Source: an uncultured Eubacteriales bacterium (GTDB lineage: Bacteria > Bacillota > Clostridia > Oscillospirales > Oscillospiraceae). Taken from it: a DNA stretch of 64,000 nt. This document shows, piece after piece, positions 8,033-16,541 of the stretch. The notes beneath the pieces were generated by a model. It was not told the origin of the DNA, did not search any database, and worked only from the letters and a program-made list of their open reading frames with translations. Position numbers and translations under genes: made by a program. Position 1 is the first letter of the stretch, and each line of letters opens with the position of its first letter. The DNA is taken from assembly GCA_900548625.1 (NCBI GenBank), contig URLO01000006.1, positions 1-64,000 on the forward strand, written 5' to 3'.

Positions 8033-8989
8033 ATGAATGTTTCTGAAAGACTGGCCGCATCGGCTGTTGTGCCGGTTGTCGTGCTGGACGACGCAAAGGA
8101 CGCCGTTTCGGCGGCGAAAGCGCTGCTGGCCGGCGGCGTGGACGTGATGGAGATCACGTTCCGCACGGCTGCTGCGGCAGATTCGATCAAGGCAGTCGCG
8201 GAAAACTGCCCCGATATGTTAGTTGGCGCCGGAACCGTCATCACGCTCGAGCAGTGCAAAAAGGCTGTGGACTGCGGCGCAAAATTTATCGTCTCGCCGG
8301 GCTTTGACGAAGAGGTCGTCCGCTGGTGCGTGGAAAACGGCGTTGCCGTGACGCCTGGCTGCGTGACTCCGACCGAGATCATGGCGGCCATGAAGCTCGG
8401 ACTCAAGGTCGTGAAGTTCTTCCCGGCAGGCGTGTATGGCGGGCTTTCTGCCATGAAGGCGCTCTCGGGTCCCTTCGGCGGGGTCAAATTCATCCCGACC
8501 GGCGGCGTCAACACGCAGAACATCGGCGAGTTCATCGCCGCGCCCTTTATCCACGCGGTCGGCGGCAGTTGGGTCTGCCCGAAGGCGGACATTGCAGCCG
8601 GAAATTTTGAGAAGATCACAAAGCTCTGCAAGGAAGCAAGAGCCGCTGCGCTGGGGTTCGAGGTAGCGCACGTCGGCGTCAACTGCGAAAACGGCGAGGA
8701 CTCGCTGGCTGTCTGCAAGAAGCTGGATGAGGCGTTCGCACTCGGCGTGAAGGAGGGTAATTCCTCCAACTTCGCCTCCAGCGGTATTGAGGTCATGAAA
8801 TCCATGTACCTCGGCAAGAACGGTCACATCGCCATCCGCACCAATTCCATTTCACTGGCGATTGCCGAACTTACGAAAAAGGGCTTTGTCTGCGATATGG
8901 AGACGGCCAAGTACAAGGGTGCGCGCATGATCGCCGTGTACCTGAAGGACGAATTCGGCGGCTTTGCTGTGCATCTGCTGCAGAAGTAA
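8033..8989 (+). CDS. eda: KDPG/KHG aldolase with fused C-terminal VOC-like domain
   Basis: A 318-residue protein. Residues 1-~205 are a class I 2-keto-3-deoxy-6-phosphogluconate aldolase with the catalytic glutamate in MEITFRT (Glu40), Arg44 and the Schiff-base lysine in VVKFFPA (Lys128). It cleaves KDPG to pyruvate and glyceraldehyde 3-phosphate. Residues ~208-318 form a second module with an FEVAHVGVN start and an [11 protein letters not shown]...FAVHLLQK end, resembling one vicinal-oxygen-chelate (glyoxalase-fold) unit. Its role is unknown; it could be structural, regulatory or act on a reactive oxo-product. KDG kinase follows 11 bp downstream. Confidence 0.9.
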   Translation: MNVSERLAASAVVPVVVLDDAKDAVSAAKALLAGGVDVMEITFRTAAAADSIKAVAENCPDMLVGAGTVITLEQCKKAVDCGAKFIVSPGFDEEVVRWCVENGVAVTPGCVTPTEIMAAMKLGLKVVKFFPAGVYGGLSAMKALSGPFGGVKFIPTGGVNTQNIGEFIAAPFIHAVGGSWVCPKADIAAGNFEKITKLCKEARAAALGFEVAHVGVNCENGEDSLAVCKKLDEAFALGVKEGNSSNFASSGIEVMKSMYLGKNGHIAIRTNSISLAIAELTKKGFVCDMETAKYKGARMIAVYLKDEFGGFAVHLLQK

Positions 8990-9000
8990 GGAGGAACATC

Positions 9001-10026
9001 ATGAAATTTCTGACCTTTGGTGAAATTATGCTGCGGCTGAAGGCCCCCGGCATGGAGCGTCTGCTGACGAACCACACGCTGGAGGCAACATTCGGCGGCG
9101 GCGAAGCCAACGTGGCTGTTTCTCTTGCAAACTATGGCATGGACGTAGGTTTCCTGACTGTGCTCCCCGATAACCCTATCACGGATGCCTGCGTCCGGGA
9201 GCTGCGCGGCTTCGGTGTTGACACCTCCCGCATCGTCACCGGAGACGGCCGCTTTGGCGTCTACTATGTCGAAGGCGGCGCAAACCAGCTTCCCAGCCGC
9301 GTGGTCTATGACCGCGCATGGTCGGCCATCGCCATGGCGAAGCCCGGCGATATCGACTGGGATAAAGCCTTCGAGGGCGTGGGGTGGTTCCACATCACGG
9401 GTATTACGCCTGCAATCTCCGAATCCGCGATGGCGCTGTCGCTGGAGTCTGTACAGGAAGCCAAAAAGCGCGGCATTACCGTTTCCTGCGACCTCAACTA
9501 CCGCAAGAACCTGTGGAAATACGGCAAAAAGGCCAGCGAGGTCATGCGCGAGCTTGCAAAGCACGTTGACGTGGCGATCGCCAACGAGGAGGACGTGCAG
9601 AAGTCGCTCGAAATTACCGTCGATGTGAACGTTGAGTCCGGTGAGCTCGACCGTGAGAAGTACCGCGCCCTCGGCAATAAGGTTCTTGAGGCGTATCCGA
9701 ACATGAAGTGCATTGCCATCACGCTCCGCGAAAGCCATTCGGCAGACTGGAACGGCTGGGCTGCATGTCTGAACGTCGGCAAGGACTTCTATGTGTCTAA
9801 AAAGTATGAGATCCGCGACATCATCGACCGCGTCGGCGGCGGCGACAGCTTTGCAGGCGGCCTGATCTATGGCCTCAACCATTATGAGGACAAGCAGTCC
9901 GCGCTGGAGTTTGCAGTTGCGGCCAGCTGCCTCAAACACAGCATTCCCGGTGACTTTAACCGTGTCAGCGTTTCCGACGTGGAAAAGCTCATGGGCGGCG
10001 ACGGTACCGGAAGAGTGCAGAGATAA
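9001..10026 (+). CDS. kdgK: 2-keto-3-deoxygluconate kinase, PfkB family
   Basis: A 341-residue ribokinase/PfkB-fold sugar kinase. The N-terminal segment [16 protein letters not shown] and the C-terminal signature [17 protein letters not shown], which carries the catalytic aspartate, place it with 2-dehydro-3-deoxygluconate kinases. These phosphorylate KDG to KDPG, the substrate of the aldolase gene immediately upstream. AAGGAGG precedes the ATG. Other PfkB substrates cannot be excluded, but the context with two KDPG-type aldolases is strong. Confidence 0.88.
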   Translation: MKFLTFGEIMLRLKAPGMERLLTNHTLEATFGGGEANVAVSLANYGMDVGFLTVLPDNPITDACVRELRGFGVDTSRIVTGDGRFGVYYVEGGANQLPSRVVYDRAWSAIAMAKPGDIDWDKAFEGVGWFHITGITPAISESAMALSLESVQEAKKRGITVSCDLNYRKNLWKYGKKASEVMRELAKHVDVAIANEEDVQKSLEITVDVNVESGELDREKYRALGNKVLEAYPNMKCIAITLRESHSADWNGWAACLNVGKDFYVSKKYEIRDIIDRVGGGDSFAGGLIYGLNHYEDKQSALEFAVAASCLKHSIPGDFNRVSVSDVEKLMGGDGTGRVQR

Positions 10027-10044
10027 AAGGAGAACATCAGCATC

Positions 10045-11199
10045 ATGGAATGGATCAATGAAAAAGCAAAAACACTGAAGCAGGGCGCGATCCGCGCCAT
10101 GTTTGACCGTGCAAACACCATGACCGGCGTCATCAGCCTCGGCATCGGCGAACCCGATATGCCTACGCCGAAGCTGGTCTGCGAGGCGGCAAAGGAGGCG
10201 CTCGACAAGGGGATCACGCATTACACCCCCAACGCCGGCACGCTCTCGTTCCGTCAGGCCATTGCCGAGAAGTCCTATCTGAAGGATCTGCACTATGACC
10301 CGAACACCGAGATCATCGTCACAAACGGCGGCATGGGTGCTTTGAGCCTGCTGTTCCTTGTCCTGCTGAACAAGGGTGATGAAATCCTCATTCAGGACCC
10401 GCAGTGGCTGAACTATGTGGCGCAGGTCGCGTACTGCGACGGAACGGCCGTCCGTGTTCCCACCGATCTGGAGCACAACTTTGAGATGCAGCCGGAGACC
10501 ATCGAAAAGCTCATCACGCCGCACACCAAGGCGCTGATGATCAACACGCCGAACAACCCCACCGGCTCGGTCATGACGCGCGAAACGATGGCAAAGATCG
10601 CGGAGCTGGCGGTGAAGCACGACCTGCTGGTGATCTCCGACGACGTCTACAACACACTGCTTTACGCCGGAGAAGAAGCACCCTGCATTGCGTCCTTCCC
10701 GGGCATGAAGGAGCGCACCGTCATCGTCAACAGCTTCTCAAAGTCCTATGCAATGACCGGCTGGCGCATCGGCTTTGTCGCGGCCCCGGCGGAGATCGTT
10801 GACCGCATGACCAAGTGTCAGGAAAACTTCAACGCCTGTGCAAACGCGCCCGGTCAGTATGCCGGTACGGTTGCGCTGGATCATCCGGAGCTCTGCGAGG
10901 AGCTGCGCCAGATCTTTGAGCGCCGCCGCAGCATCCTGCTCGACGGGCTTGCCAGGATCGACGGCATCCGCTGCAACCGCCCGAACGGCGCGTTCTATGT
11001 GTTTGCCGACATCAGCAGCTTCGGCCTGAGCAGCGTCGAGTTCTGCAACCGCCTGCTCGACGAGCAGAAAGTCGTCTGCATTCCGGGCAGCGCCTTTGGC
11101 GAATGCGGCGAGGGCTTCATCCGTATCGCATACACCTGCTCGGATGACAATCTCCGTGAGGCGATCCGCCGCATCGACGCCTTCTGCAAATCTCTGTAA
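10045..11199 (+). CDS. Class I/II PLP-dependent aminotransferase
   Basis: A 384-residue fold-type I aminotransferase of the aspartate-aminotransferase superfamily. The PLP lysine lies in NSFSKSYAMTGWRIGF (about Lys233). The NTPNNPTGSV loop and the C-terminal RIAYTCSDDNLREAI arginine region are typical. It belongs to the same operon as the KDPG aldolase and KDG kinase (gap 18 bp). Its amino donor and acceptor cannot be read; it might remove or recycle the amino group of the imported compound, or transaminate pyruvate formed by the aldolases. Confidence 0.9.
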   Translation: MEWINEKAKTLKQGAIRAMFDRANTMTGVISLGIGEPDMPTPKLVCEAAKEALDKGITHYTPNAGTLSFRQAIAEKSYLKDLHYDPNTEIIVTNGGMGALSLLFLVLLNKGDEILIQDPQWLNYVAQVAYCDGTAVRVPTDLEHNFEMQPETIEKLITPHTKALMINTPNNPTGSVMTRETMAKIAELAVKHDLLVISDDVYNTLLYAGEEAPCIASFPGMKERTVIVNSFSKSYAMTGWRIGFVAAPAEIVDRMTKCQENFNACANAPGQYAGTVALDHPELCEELRQIFERRRSILLDGLARIDGIRCNRPNGAFYVFADISSFGLSSVEFCNRLLDEQKVVCIPGSAFGECGEGFIRIAYTCSDDNLREAIRRIDAFCKSL

Positions 11200-11233
11200 T
11201 CCTCTTTCCCTTTCCGCTTCTGCCGATGGCAGA

Positions 11234-11293
11234 GCCACAGCGCTGCACCTGAATGACCGGCCGGCACCGGGCCTTCTCGTGCAGTGCTGTGGC
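11234..11293 (+). other. Long imperfect hairpin in the operon
   Basis: GCCACAGCGCTGCAC (11234-11248) pairs with GTGCAGTGCTGTGGC (11279-11293) with one mismatch. The 30-nt loop can itself fold (CCGGCCGG...CCGGG). There is no T-run, so it is not a standard terminator. It may be an mRNA processing or stability element before the last aldolase gene. Confidence 0.6.
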
Positions 11294-11328
11294 ACGTTCA
11301 CCCATTTGACCTTGAAAGGAAGAATGTT

Positions 11329-11982
11329 ATGACACAGGATCTTTGCACGCTGCTGCGTGAGAAAAAACTCATTTCCATTGTCCGCGGTGCACCGACGGAA
11401 AAAATTACGAGAATTGCCGAGGCGCTCTGGCGCGGCGGCTTCCGGTTTCTGGAGATCACGTTCGATCAGGCCGGGAACATTCCGCCGGAGGTTTCGGCGG
11501 AGCAGATCCGCATGGTGCGGGAGGCGTTTGAGGGTCGTCTGCATGTCGGCGCGGGGACGGTGATGACCGAGTCACAGCGGAAGCTGGCGGCTGCGGCCGG
11601 AGCGGAGTATATTATTTCTCCGAACGTGAATGTGGAGATCATCCGCGCAACAAAGGCGGCGGGGCTTCTCTCCATTCCAGGCGCGTTTACGCCCTCCGAA
11701 ATCGTCACTGCGTATGAGGCGGGCGCCGACTTCGTGAAGCTTTTTCCGGCTGACTGCATCGATCTGCATTATATCAAGGCGATCCGCGCCCCAATCAACC
11801 ACGTTCCGCTGTTGGCTGTTGGCGGCGTGACACCGGAAAATCTGGGAGCGTATCTGAAAGCCGGTATGGCCGGCGCCGGAATCGGCAGTGTTCTTGTTAA
11901 AAAAGAAGATGTCGCCGCCGATGATTTTGACGCCATCGCCGCGCGTGCAGCGCGTTATGTCGCTGTGGCTGAAGGTATTTGA
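11329..11982 (+). CDS. KDPG/KHG-type aldolase, second copy
   Basis: A 217-residue single-domain class I aldolase of the KDPG/KHG family. Glu42 in LEITF and Lys136 in FVKLFPA are the catalytic pair. The residue after EITF is Asp (EITFDQ), where the upstream copy has the usual Arg (EITFRT), so the substrate or its phosphate contact may differ (for example an unphosphorylated or differently configured 2-keto-3-deoxy acid). The ATG at 11329 is preceded by GAAAGGAAG. It is the last gene of the operon before a strong bidirectional terminator. Confidence 0.88.
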   Translation: MTQDLCTLLREKKLISIVRGAPTEKITRIAEALWRGGFRFLEITFDQAGNIPPEVSAEQIRMVREAFEGRLHVGAGTVMTESQRKLAAAAGAEYIISPNVNVEIIRATKAAGLLSIPGAFTPSEIVTAYEAGADFVKLFPADCIDLHYIKAIRAPINHVPLLAVGGVTPENLGAYLKAGMAGAGIGSVLVKKEDVAADDFDAIAARAARYVAVAEGI

Positions 11983-12143
11983 AACACATCGCCGTGCGCG
12001 ATGATACTGAAAGGAAAGAACGAGCGAGAAGATCATCGTGGTGAAGAACAGAGGAAAACTTCGTACGAATGCTCGAAGGTCTGCCTCACAAAAGCGCTGC
12101 ATTGACCGGTTCCCCTCGTCTTCTACCGCGGAGTACAGAAAAA

Positions 12144-12180
12144 AACTGTCGCCTGCGAAAACCGCAGGCGGCAGTTTTAT
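12144..12180. terminator. Bidirectional terminator
   Basis: AACTGTCGCCTGCG (12144-12157) pairs with CGCAGGCGGCAGTT (12163-12176), with A-rich DNA to the left and TTTTAT to the right. It serves both the aldolase operon (+) and the Hsp20 gene (-), which converge here. Confidence 0.85.
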
Positions 12181-12189
12181 ATGGGATTG

Positions 12190-12627
12190 TTATTCGATGG
12201 TGATGGCAGTGGAAGCGGCGAGCTTCTTCACGTCCTCTTTCGGGACGATGACGCTCAGGACGCCGTCTTCATACTTCGCCTTGACGTCCTCCGGCTTGAC
12301 GTTGCCGACATAGAAGCTGCGGGAGCAAGCGCCGGCGTAACGCTCCTGACGAAGCACGCGGCCCTTCTTGTCCTGCTCGTCCTTGTCCAGACCCTTCTGG
12401 GCGGCGATGGTCAGATAACCGTCCTTGATGTCGAGGCTGATCTCGTCTTTCTTGAAGCCGGGCAGCTCAACGGCAAAGCGGTAGGCCTTGGCGTCATCCG
12501 TCTCGTGGATATCGGTCTTCATCAGGTTCTTGCCATTCTTGCCGAACAGCGGGCTGTGCGAACCGAAGAAGCCATTGTTATCAAAGAATTCATCAAACAT
12601 GTTTTCACCATAGATGCTGGGCAACAT
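12190..12627 (-). CDS. Hsp20/alpha-crystallin family small heat-shock protein
   Basis: A 145-residue small heat-shock chaperone. The alpha-crystallin domain covers about residues 35-140, with AYRFAVELPGFKKDEISLDI and the C-terminal A..EDGVLSVIVPKE strand. It holds unfolded proteins in an ATP-independent way. The ATG at 12627 follows TTGGAGGG and is preferred over the upstream ATG at 12660. It is monocistronic, and no CIRCE element is visible upstream. A 12-bp perfect inverted repeat lies between it and the divergent DUF1003 gene. Confidence 0.93.
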   Translation of the reverse strand: MLPSIYGENMFDEFFDNNGFFGSHSPLFGKNGKNLMKTDIHETDDAKAYRFAVELPGFKKDEISLDIKDGYLTIAAQKGLDKDEQDKKGRVLRQERYAGACSRSFYVGNVKPEDVKAKYEDGVLSVIVPKEDVKKLAASTAITIE

Positions 12628-12771
12628 AAAAATCCCTCCAATTTTAAGATCCAAAATCACTTGAAAAACTTACTGCTTCGGGAGGCTTTCGACACCTCTC
12701 TTTGTTTTTCTAACCCACAGTTTATTCCTTTTCTCAAGAAAAACAAGCATCCGGAAGCACAAGAAATGAGA

Positions 12772-12800
12772 TTCAATTTGTGCGCGGAGCACAAATTGAA
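12772..12800. promoter_or_regulatory. Perfect 12-bp inverted repeat between divergent genes
   Basis: TTCAATTTGTGC (12772-12783) and GCACAAATTGAA (12789-12800) flank 5 bp. The site lies 16 bp upstream of the -35 box of the DUF1003 promoter. The core AATTTGTGC...GCACAAATT is the same as the innermost stem of the dispersed 233-bp elements. It is either an operator or a remnant of such an element. Confidence 0.6.
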
Positions 12801-12816
12801 AAAGCGCGGGAATATC

Positions 12817-12845
12817 TTGACCATAGTGTATCCGGATACTATAAT
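12817..12845 (+). promoter_or_regulatory. Promoter of the DUF1003 gene
   Basis: TTGACC (12817-12822), 17 bp, TATAAT (12840-12845). It places transcription start near 12852 and so rules out the upstream in-frame ATG at 12780. Confidence 0.75.
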
Positions 12846-12875
12846 GAAGAAAAACCCAAAGGAAGTGCGCATTCC

Positions 12876-13373
12876 ATGAAAGAAAACCGAAAGCTTTTGC
12901 AGGAGGTCCTTGAGGACATCCGGCACGACATGTCAGACGAGGAAGTTCTGAATCTGCTGGCGGACAGCAAAATTTCCGAAAGTCCTGCCACGGAAAAATA
13001 TACGCTCGGGCAGCGCGCGGCGGACGCGATCGCGAAATTCGCGGGCAGCTGGGCGTTCATTTTCGCGTTCACGGGCGTGCTGGTTCTCTGGATGGTCGTC
13101 AACACGATTTTAGCGGCGAAGGCCTTTGACCCGTATCCGTTTATTCTTCTCAATCTGGTCTTATCCTGCGTCGCTGCCATTCAGGCGCCGCTCATCATGA
13201 TGAGCCAGAACCGGCAGGAGGAAAAGGACCGCCGCCGCGCGGAGAACGATTATAAGGTCAACCTCAAAACCGAAATTATGATCGAAGACCTTTACGACAA
13301 GGTCAACGCGATCCTTGCCAAGCAGTCTGCATTGGAGAAAAAATTGCAGGAGCAGGAAAAGTCCAAATCGTAA
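12876..13373 (+). CDS. DUF1003 family membrane protein
   Basis: A 165-residue protein matching the DUF1003 pattern. A charged N-terminal region (residues 1-45) precedes two membrane helices (about 55-75, 85-110, with PYPFILLNLVLSCVAAIQAPLI). A conserved MMSQNRQEEKDRRRAENDYKVNLKTE segment and a coiled-coil tail (AKQSALEKKLQEQEK) follow. The biochemical role of the family is unknown. The start is fixed by the promoter at 12817-12845. It is divergent from the Hsp20 gene. Confidence 0.88.
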   Translation: MKENRKLLQEVLEDIRHDMSDEEVLNLLADSKISESPATEKYTLGQRAADAIAKFAGSWAFIFAFTGVLVLWMVVNTILAAKAFDPYPFILLNLVLSCVAAIQAPLIMMSQNRQEEKDRRRAENDYKVNLKTEIMIEDLYDKVNAILAKQSALEKKLQEQEKSKS

Positions 13374-13380
13374 ACAGAAA

Positions 13381-13420
13381 GCCCGGTGTACCGCCCAAAC
13401 GGATGGTACGCCGGGTTTTC
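13381..13420 (+). terminator. Intrinsic terminator after the DUF1003 gene
   Basis: GCCCGGTGTACC (13381-13392) pairs with GGTACGCCGGGT (13405-13416), followed by TTTTC. Confidence 0.75.
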
Positions 13421-13499
13421 ATTGGATCCCCGTCAGCTGATCGGGGAATTGAGCCGCGGCAGCGCATGAAAATTGCGGAACAAGAGCTGAAATTTTGTG

Positions 13500-13548
13500 T
13501 TGACAAATGTTATCACCCTGTGATATTCTCGAAATATAACATGTGTTA
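13500..13548 (+). promoter_or_regulatory. Promoter with two palindromic operators (BlaI-type autoregulation)
   Basis: TTGACA (13500-13505), 18 bp, TATTCT (13524-13529). TATCACCCTGTGATA (13511-13525), a perfect 6-3-6 palindrome, fills the spacer. TAACATGTGTTA (13537-13548), a 5-2-5 palindrome, covers the start site. The positions fit repression by the BlaI-like protein encoded just downstream. Confidence 0.7.
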
Positions 13549-13573
13549 ATATTTGAAGAGGAGGCGAGATACG

Positions 13574-13945
13574 ATGGAACACAACAGACTGTCCGACGGA
13601 GAATGGAAGCTGATGAAGGCGCTCTGGGCACGGTCGGGACAGACATTGGCGGAGCTGGTGACTGCCTTGGACGCGGACACCGGGTGGAGCCGGGCGACGA
13701 TCTTTATGATGCTCAAGCGTTTGATCGCCAAGGGCGCGGTCACGATGGACAGCAGCGGAAAATTTCAGAAATACAGCGCGGCGATCACGTATTCGGATGT
13801 CGAGCCGGAGGAAACAGAGTCGTTCCTATCCAAGGTCTACGGCGGCAGTGTGGGCATGATGGTGTCTAGTCTGGTTGGGCGCGGCGCGCTGTCCGAACAG
13901 GAGATTCAGGAGTTAAAAGCCATTCTGGACGCAGCGGAAAAATAG
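13574..13945 (+). CDS. BlaI/MecI/CopY family transcriptional repressor
   Basis: A 123-residue winged-helix repressor. The N-terminal segment LSDGEWKLMKALW...GWSRATIFMMLKRLIAKGAV is the family's DNA-binding domain, and the C-terminal third is the dimerisation helix region. ATG at 13574 follows GAGGAGG. It precedes the BlaR1-like sensor by 11 bp, the usual repressor-sensor arrangement, in which the sensor's protease causes repressor cleavage. The two palindromes at its promoter are likely its targets. No beta-lactamase gene is nearby. Confidence 0.92.
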   Translation: MEHNRLSDGEWKLMKALWARSGQTLAELVTALDADTGWSRATIFMMLKRLIAKGAVTMDSSGKFQKYSAAITYSDVEPEETESFLSKVYGGSVGMMVSSLVGRGALSEQEIQELKAILDAAEK

Positions 13946-13956
13946 GAGGAATCCTC

Positions 13957-16386
13957 ATGCTGAAAGAAGTTTTGACCGTTTCCGCGCTGATAGCGGTTGT
14001 GCTTTTGGTGCGGGCGATATTCAAAAACCGCGTGCCGAAGCGGATGATCTATGCGCTCTGGCTGGTCGTGCTTTTGAAGCTCTGTTTGCCGGGAACTTTG
14101 TTTTCTCTGCCAGTCCTTCCGGCGGAGGAAGTGGCTGCTCCGACGCAGAGCGCAGAGCAGTCCGTGCAGACTACGCCGGTAATCCAGCGGCCGGCACAAA
14201 CCGTGATGCAGCCGCAAACACCCGCGCAGCAGCAGGTTTCCCCTGCACAGGAAATTGCAAAACCGGCTGCAAAGCCGTTGACGACGGCACAGATTCTTCA
14301 AATTGCCTGGTTCGGCGGCAGCGCATTGCTCGGACTCTGGCTGTTCGGCGCGTGGGCGGTGTTTACGATTCGGCTGCACCGCGACCGGCGTTTTCTCGGC
14401 AAGCGCGGCGGAACGCGCATCTATGTTTCCGGCGCAGTCAAATCGCCGTGCCTTGCCGGTCTGATTCCGGCAGTCTACCTGACGGAAGACGTGCTGAGGA
14501 ACGACACGACTGAGCTGATTGTGCGCCACGAACTGACGCATTTGCATCATCTGGACTTCCTCTGGTCACTCTGCCGAACAATCGCAGTGATCGTCTACTG
14601 GTGGAATCCGTTCATCTGGCTTGCTGCGATTTGCTCTAAGCGCGACGCGGAGCTGGCGTGTGATGAGGCAGTCGCCGCCAAGCTTCCGGAGAGCAAGCGC
14701 CTTGCCTATGCCCGCGCGATTCTGGCGCAAGCGCCGCGCAAGGCGTCAGCCCTGAGCCTTGCCGGGCCTCCGGTCAAAGAACGCATTCTGTTCCTGACGA
14801 AAAAGCAGCGCACCAGCGTATTGTGTGTGGTTCTGGCTTTGCTGCTCGTCGTGTCCGCGACTGGCTGCTCGTTTGCAGAGCTGAGGCGCCGGGAAGCAGA
14901 ACAGGCTGCACCCGCCGAGGAAGAAACGCAGCCGAAAACGGAGCCGCAAGCCGAAGCAGCGCCGGAACCAACTGCGGAAATAACGCAGCCGGAGCGCACA
15001 TCGCTGGAGGAGAGCCTTCCGATTGACGAAGCCGCGCGGGCGGAGTGGTTCGACTTTGCGGACCGGTGGCGTTTGGACTATCTGCCGGTCTTTTCGCGCG
15101 GCGCGGCGCCTGCATCGACATCGGAATATCTGATGTGGGTTTTCGCTCGGAATATGGATGCGTTCAAAGCGCAGGGCTATATGACAAAATCGGACGTGGA
15201 AACGGAGATCCGGGCGCATTTCGAGGTTGAAAACCTGACGCACGAAGGGCTTACACGGACGTGGGATTATGACGGCGAAACGTACACGGCTGTTCCGGGC
15301 GGCGTAAAGGATCGGCCGCTCGCGCGGCTCGACAGCGTCATCCGGGTAAATCTCGGCGAAGAGCCGCAGTACTGTGTGCAATACTGCCTGATGGGAAACG
15401 GAAATCTGCTTGATGACGTGGAATGGAGCCGCTGCCGCGATGAAATTGTAAGCGGCGAGGCGCCGGATTTGTCGGAGCTTCGGGAGTTTACGCTCGTCTT
15501 TACCATGCAGGACGGCGAGCCGGTTTTTCTGAGCCATACGGAGCGTTCGAGCATTGATCTAGAATATGACGACATAAAAACCTGGAGCTGGGCGCCGTAT
15601 GAAACGCTCTATCGGACGGATGGCGTCCGCATGGGGCTGGTGCGGGAGGCCGATGGGACGCGGCGCATCGGTGAAGTCCCAGACACAAAGGTCTGGATCC
15701 GGCTGAAGGACGGCACGCTTCTTTCTGATGAGCCGTTTGACGCCTGCATCGACTATATGGGCGAGCCGGAGGGAGAGGTCTACTGCATCCGAAACGGCAC
15801 CGGCTACCGCTATACCGTCAGCGCCGGTGACGGAAGCTTCCGGCTGAGCGAGGTGGACGAACCGAAGACCTTGGCAGAAGATTATTTCGGCTATCGCCTG
15901 CGCGTTACCCGCTGGGACAGCCGCGAACCATGCTATGGCATCGTGACCGCAGACGGAACCGAGGTGATCGCACCGGTCTATGAGCGCGTGGAGATCCCAT
16001 TCCCGGATCGCTTCCTGCTCTACGAAGGCGGCGCGTCGCAGGGGCCTGTCATGGGCCGGTGCAGGTTGACAGACGAGACCGGCAACATGCTTTGTGCGCG
16101 CTTCCACTGGATCGACTACAGCGTATTTGACGACGGGTACATCGGGATCGCGGTATGCTATGGCGAACGCGCGGCGTATCCGTGCTATGACGAGGACGGC
16201 CAGCCGATGCCGGAGGGCTATTGGCTCGTGGACCGGGACGGAAAGCTTTGCAGCGAGCGCTTCGTGAAGCTCTCCTTCGGTGATGGCGAGGAGACGCACG
16301 CGATTTCAGAAGACGATGTCCTGCGCGCGCAGCGTGAAGATGGCACGGAGGTGCTGCTGCCGGTTGCGGAGCTGCTGCTCTCATAG
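13957..16386 (+). CDS. BlaR1/MecR1-like M56 metallopeptidase sensor with WG-repeat-like tail
   Basis: An 809-residue membrane protein. The N-terminal part has hydrophobic segments and the M56 zinc site HELTH (His191-Glu192-His195) followed by the membrane stretch VYWWNPFIWLA. A further membrane segment at about 285-305 (LCVVLALLLVVSATGC) precedes a long, acidic extracytoplasmic region. This has no penicillin-binding SxxK...SxN pattern that I can see. Its last ~170 residues carry WG-repeat-like units (CYGIVTADGTEVIAPVYERV; GYWLVDRDGKL). A segment rich in Q, P and A separates two parts of the sensor. It probably senses an envelope signal and inactivates the BlaI-type repressor. Confidence 0.88.
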   Translation: MLKEVLTVSALIAVVLLVRAIFKNRVPKRMIYALWLVVLLKLCLPGTLFSLPVLPAEEVAAPTQSAEQSVQTTPVIQRPAQTVMQPQTPAQQQVSPAQEIAKPAAKPLTTAQILQIAWFGGSALLGLWLFGAWAVFTIRLHRDRRFLGKRGGTRIYVSGAVKSPCLAGLIPAVYLTEDVLRNDTTELIVRHELTHLHHLDFLWSLCRTIAVIVYWWNPFIWLAAICSKRDAELACDEAVAAKLPESKRLAYARAILAQAPRKASALSLAGPPVKERILFLTKKQRTSVLCVVLALLLVVSATGCSFAELRRREAEQAAPAEEETQPKTEPQAEAAPEPTAEITQPERTSLEESLPIDEAARAEWFDFADRWRLDYLPVFSRGAAPASTSEYLMWVFARNMDAFKAQGYMTKSDVETEIRAHFEVENLTHEGLTRTWDYDGETYTAVPGGVKDRPLARLDSVIRVNLGEEPQYCVQYCLMGNGNLLDDVEWSRCRDEIVSGEAPDLSELREFTLVFTMQDGEPVFLSHTERSSIDLEYDDIKTWSWAPYETLYRTDGVRMGLVREADGTRRIGEVPDTKVWIRLKDGTLLSDEPFDACIDYMGEPEGEVYCIRNGTGYRYTVSAGDGSFRLSEVDEPKTLAEDYFGYRLRVTRWDSREPCYGIVTADGTEVIAPVYERVEIPFPDRFLLYEGGASQGPVMGRCRLTDETGNMLCARFHWIDYSVFDDGYIGIAVCYGERAAYPCYDEDGQPMPEGYWLVDRDGKLCSERFVKLSFGDGEETHAISEDDVLRAQREDGTEVLLPVAELLLS

Positions 16387-16541
16387 GCTGCGGCCGGCAT
16401 CTGACACAGAAAGCACATCGTATCCTTTCATAAAATTCCAAACAGCCGATATTACAGCGCAGAAGAACATGACTTCTGGCAGATGATCGTCAGCCTGATC
16501 CTGTCTGGATATCGGGTTCAGTAAAACACGGACCTTACAAA

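Noticed and set aside
12061..12143. Small gene upstream of the bidirectional terminator
   Set aside because: Short frames exist in 11983-12143, but none has a convincing binding site or recognisable product; the stretch looks like the 3' untranslated region of the aldolase operon.
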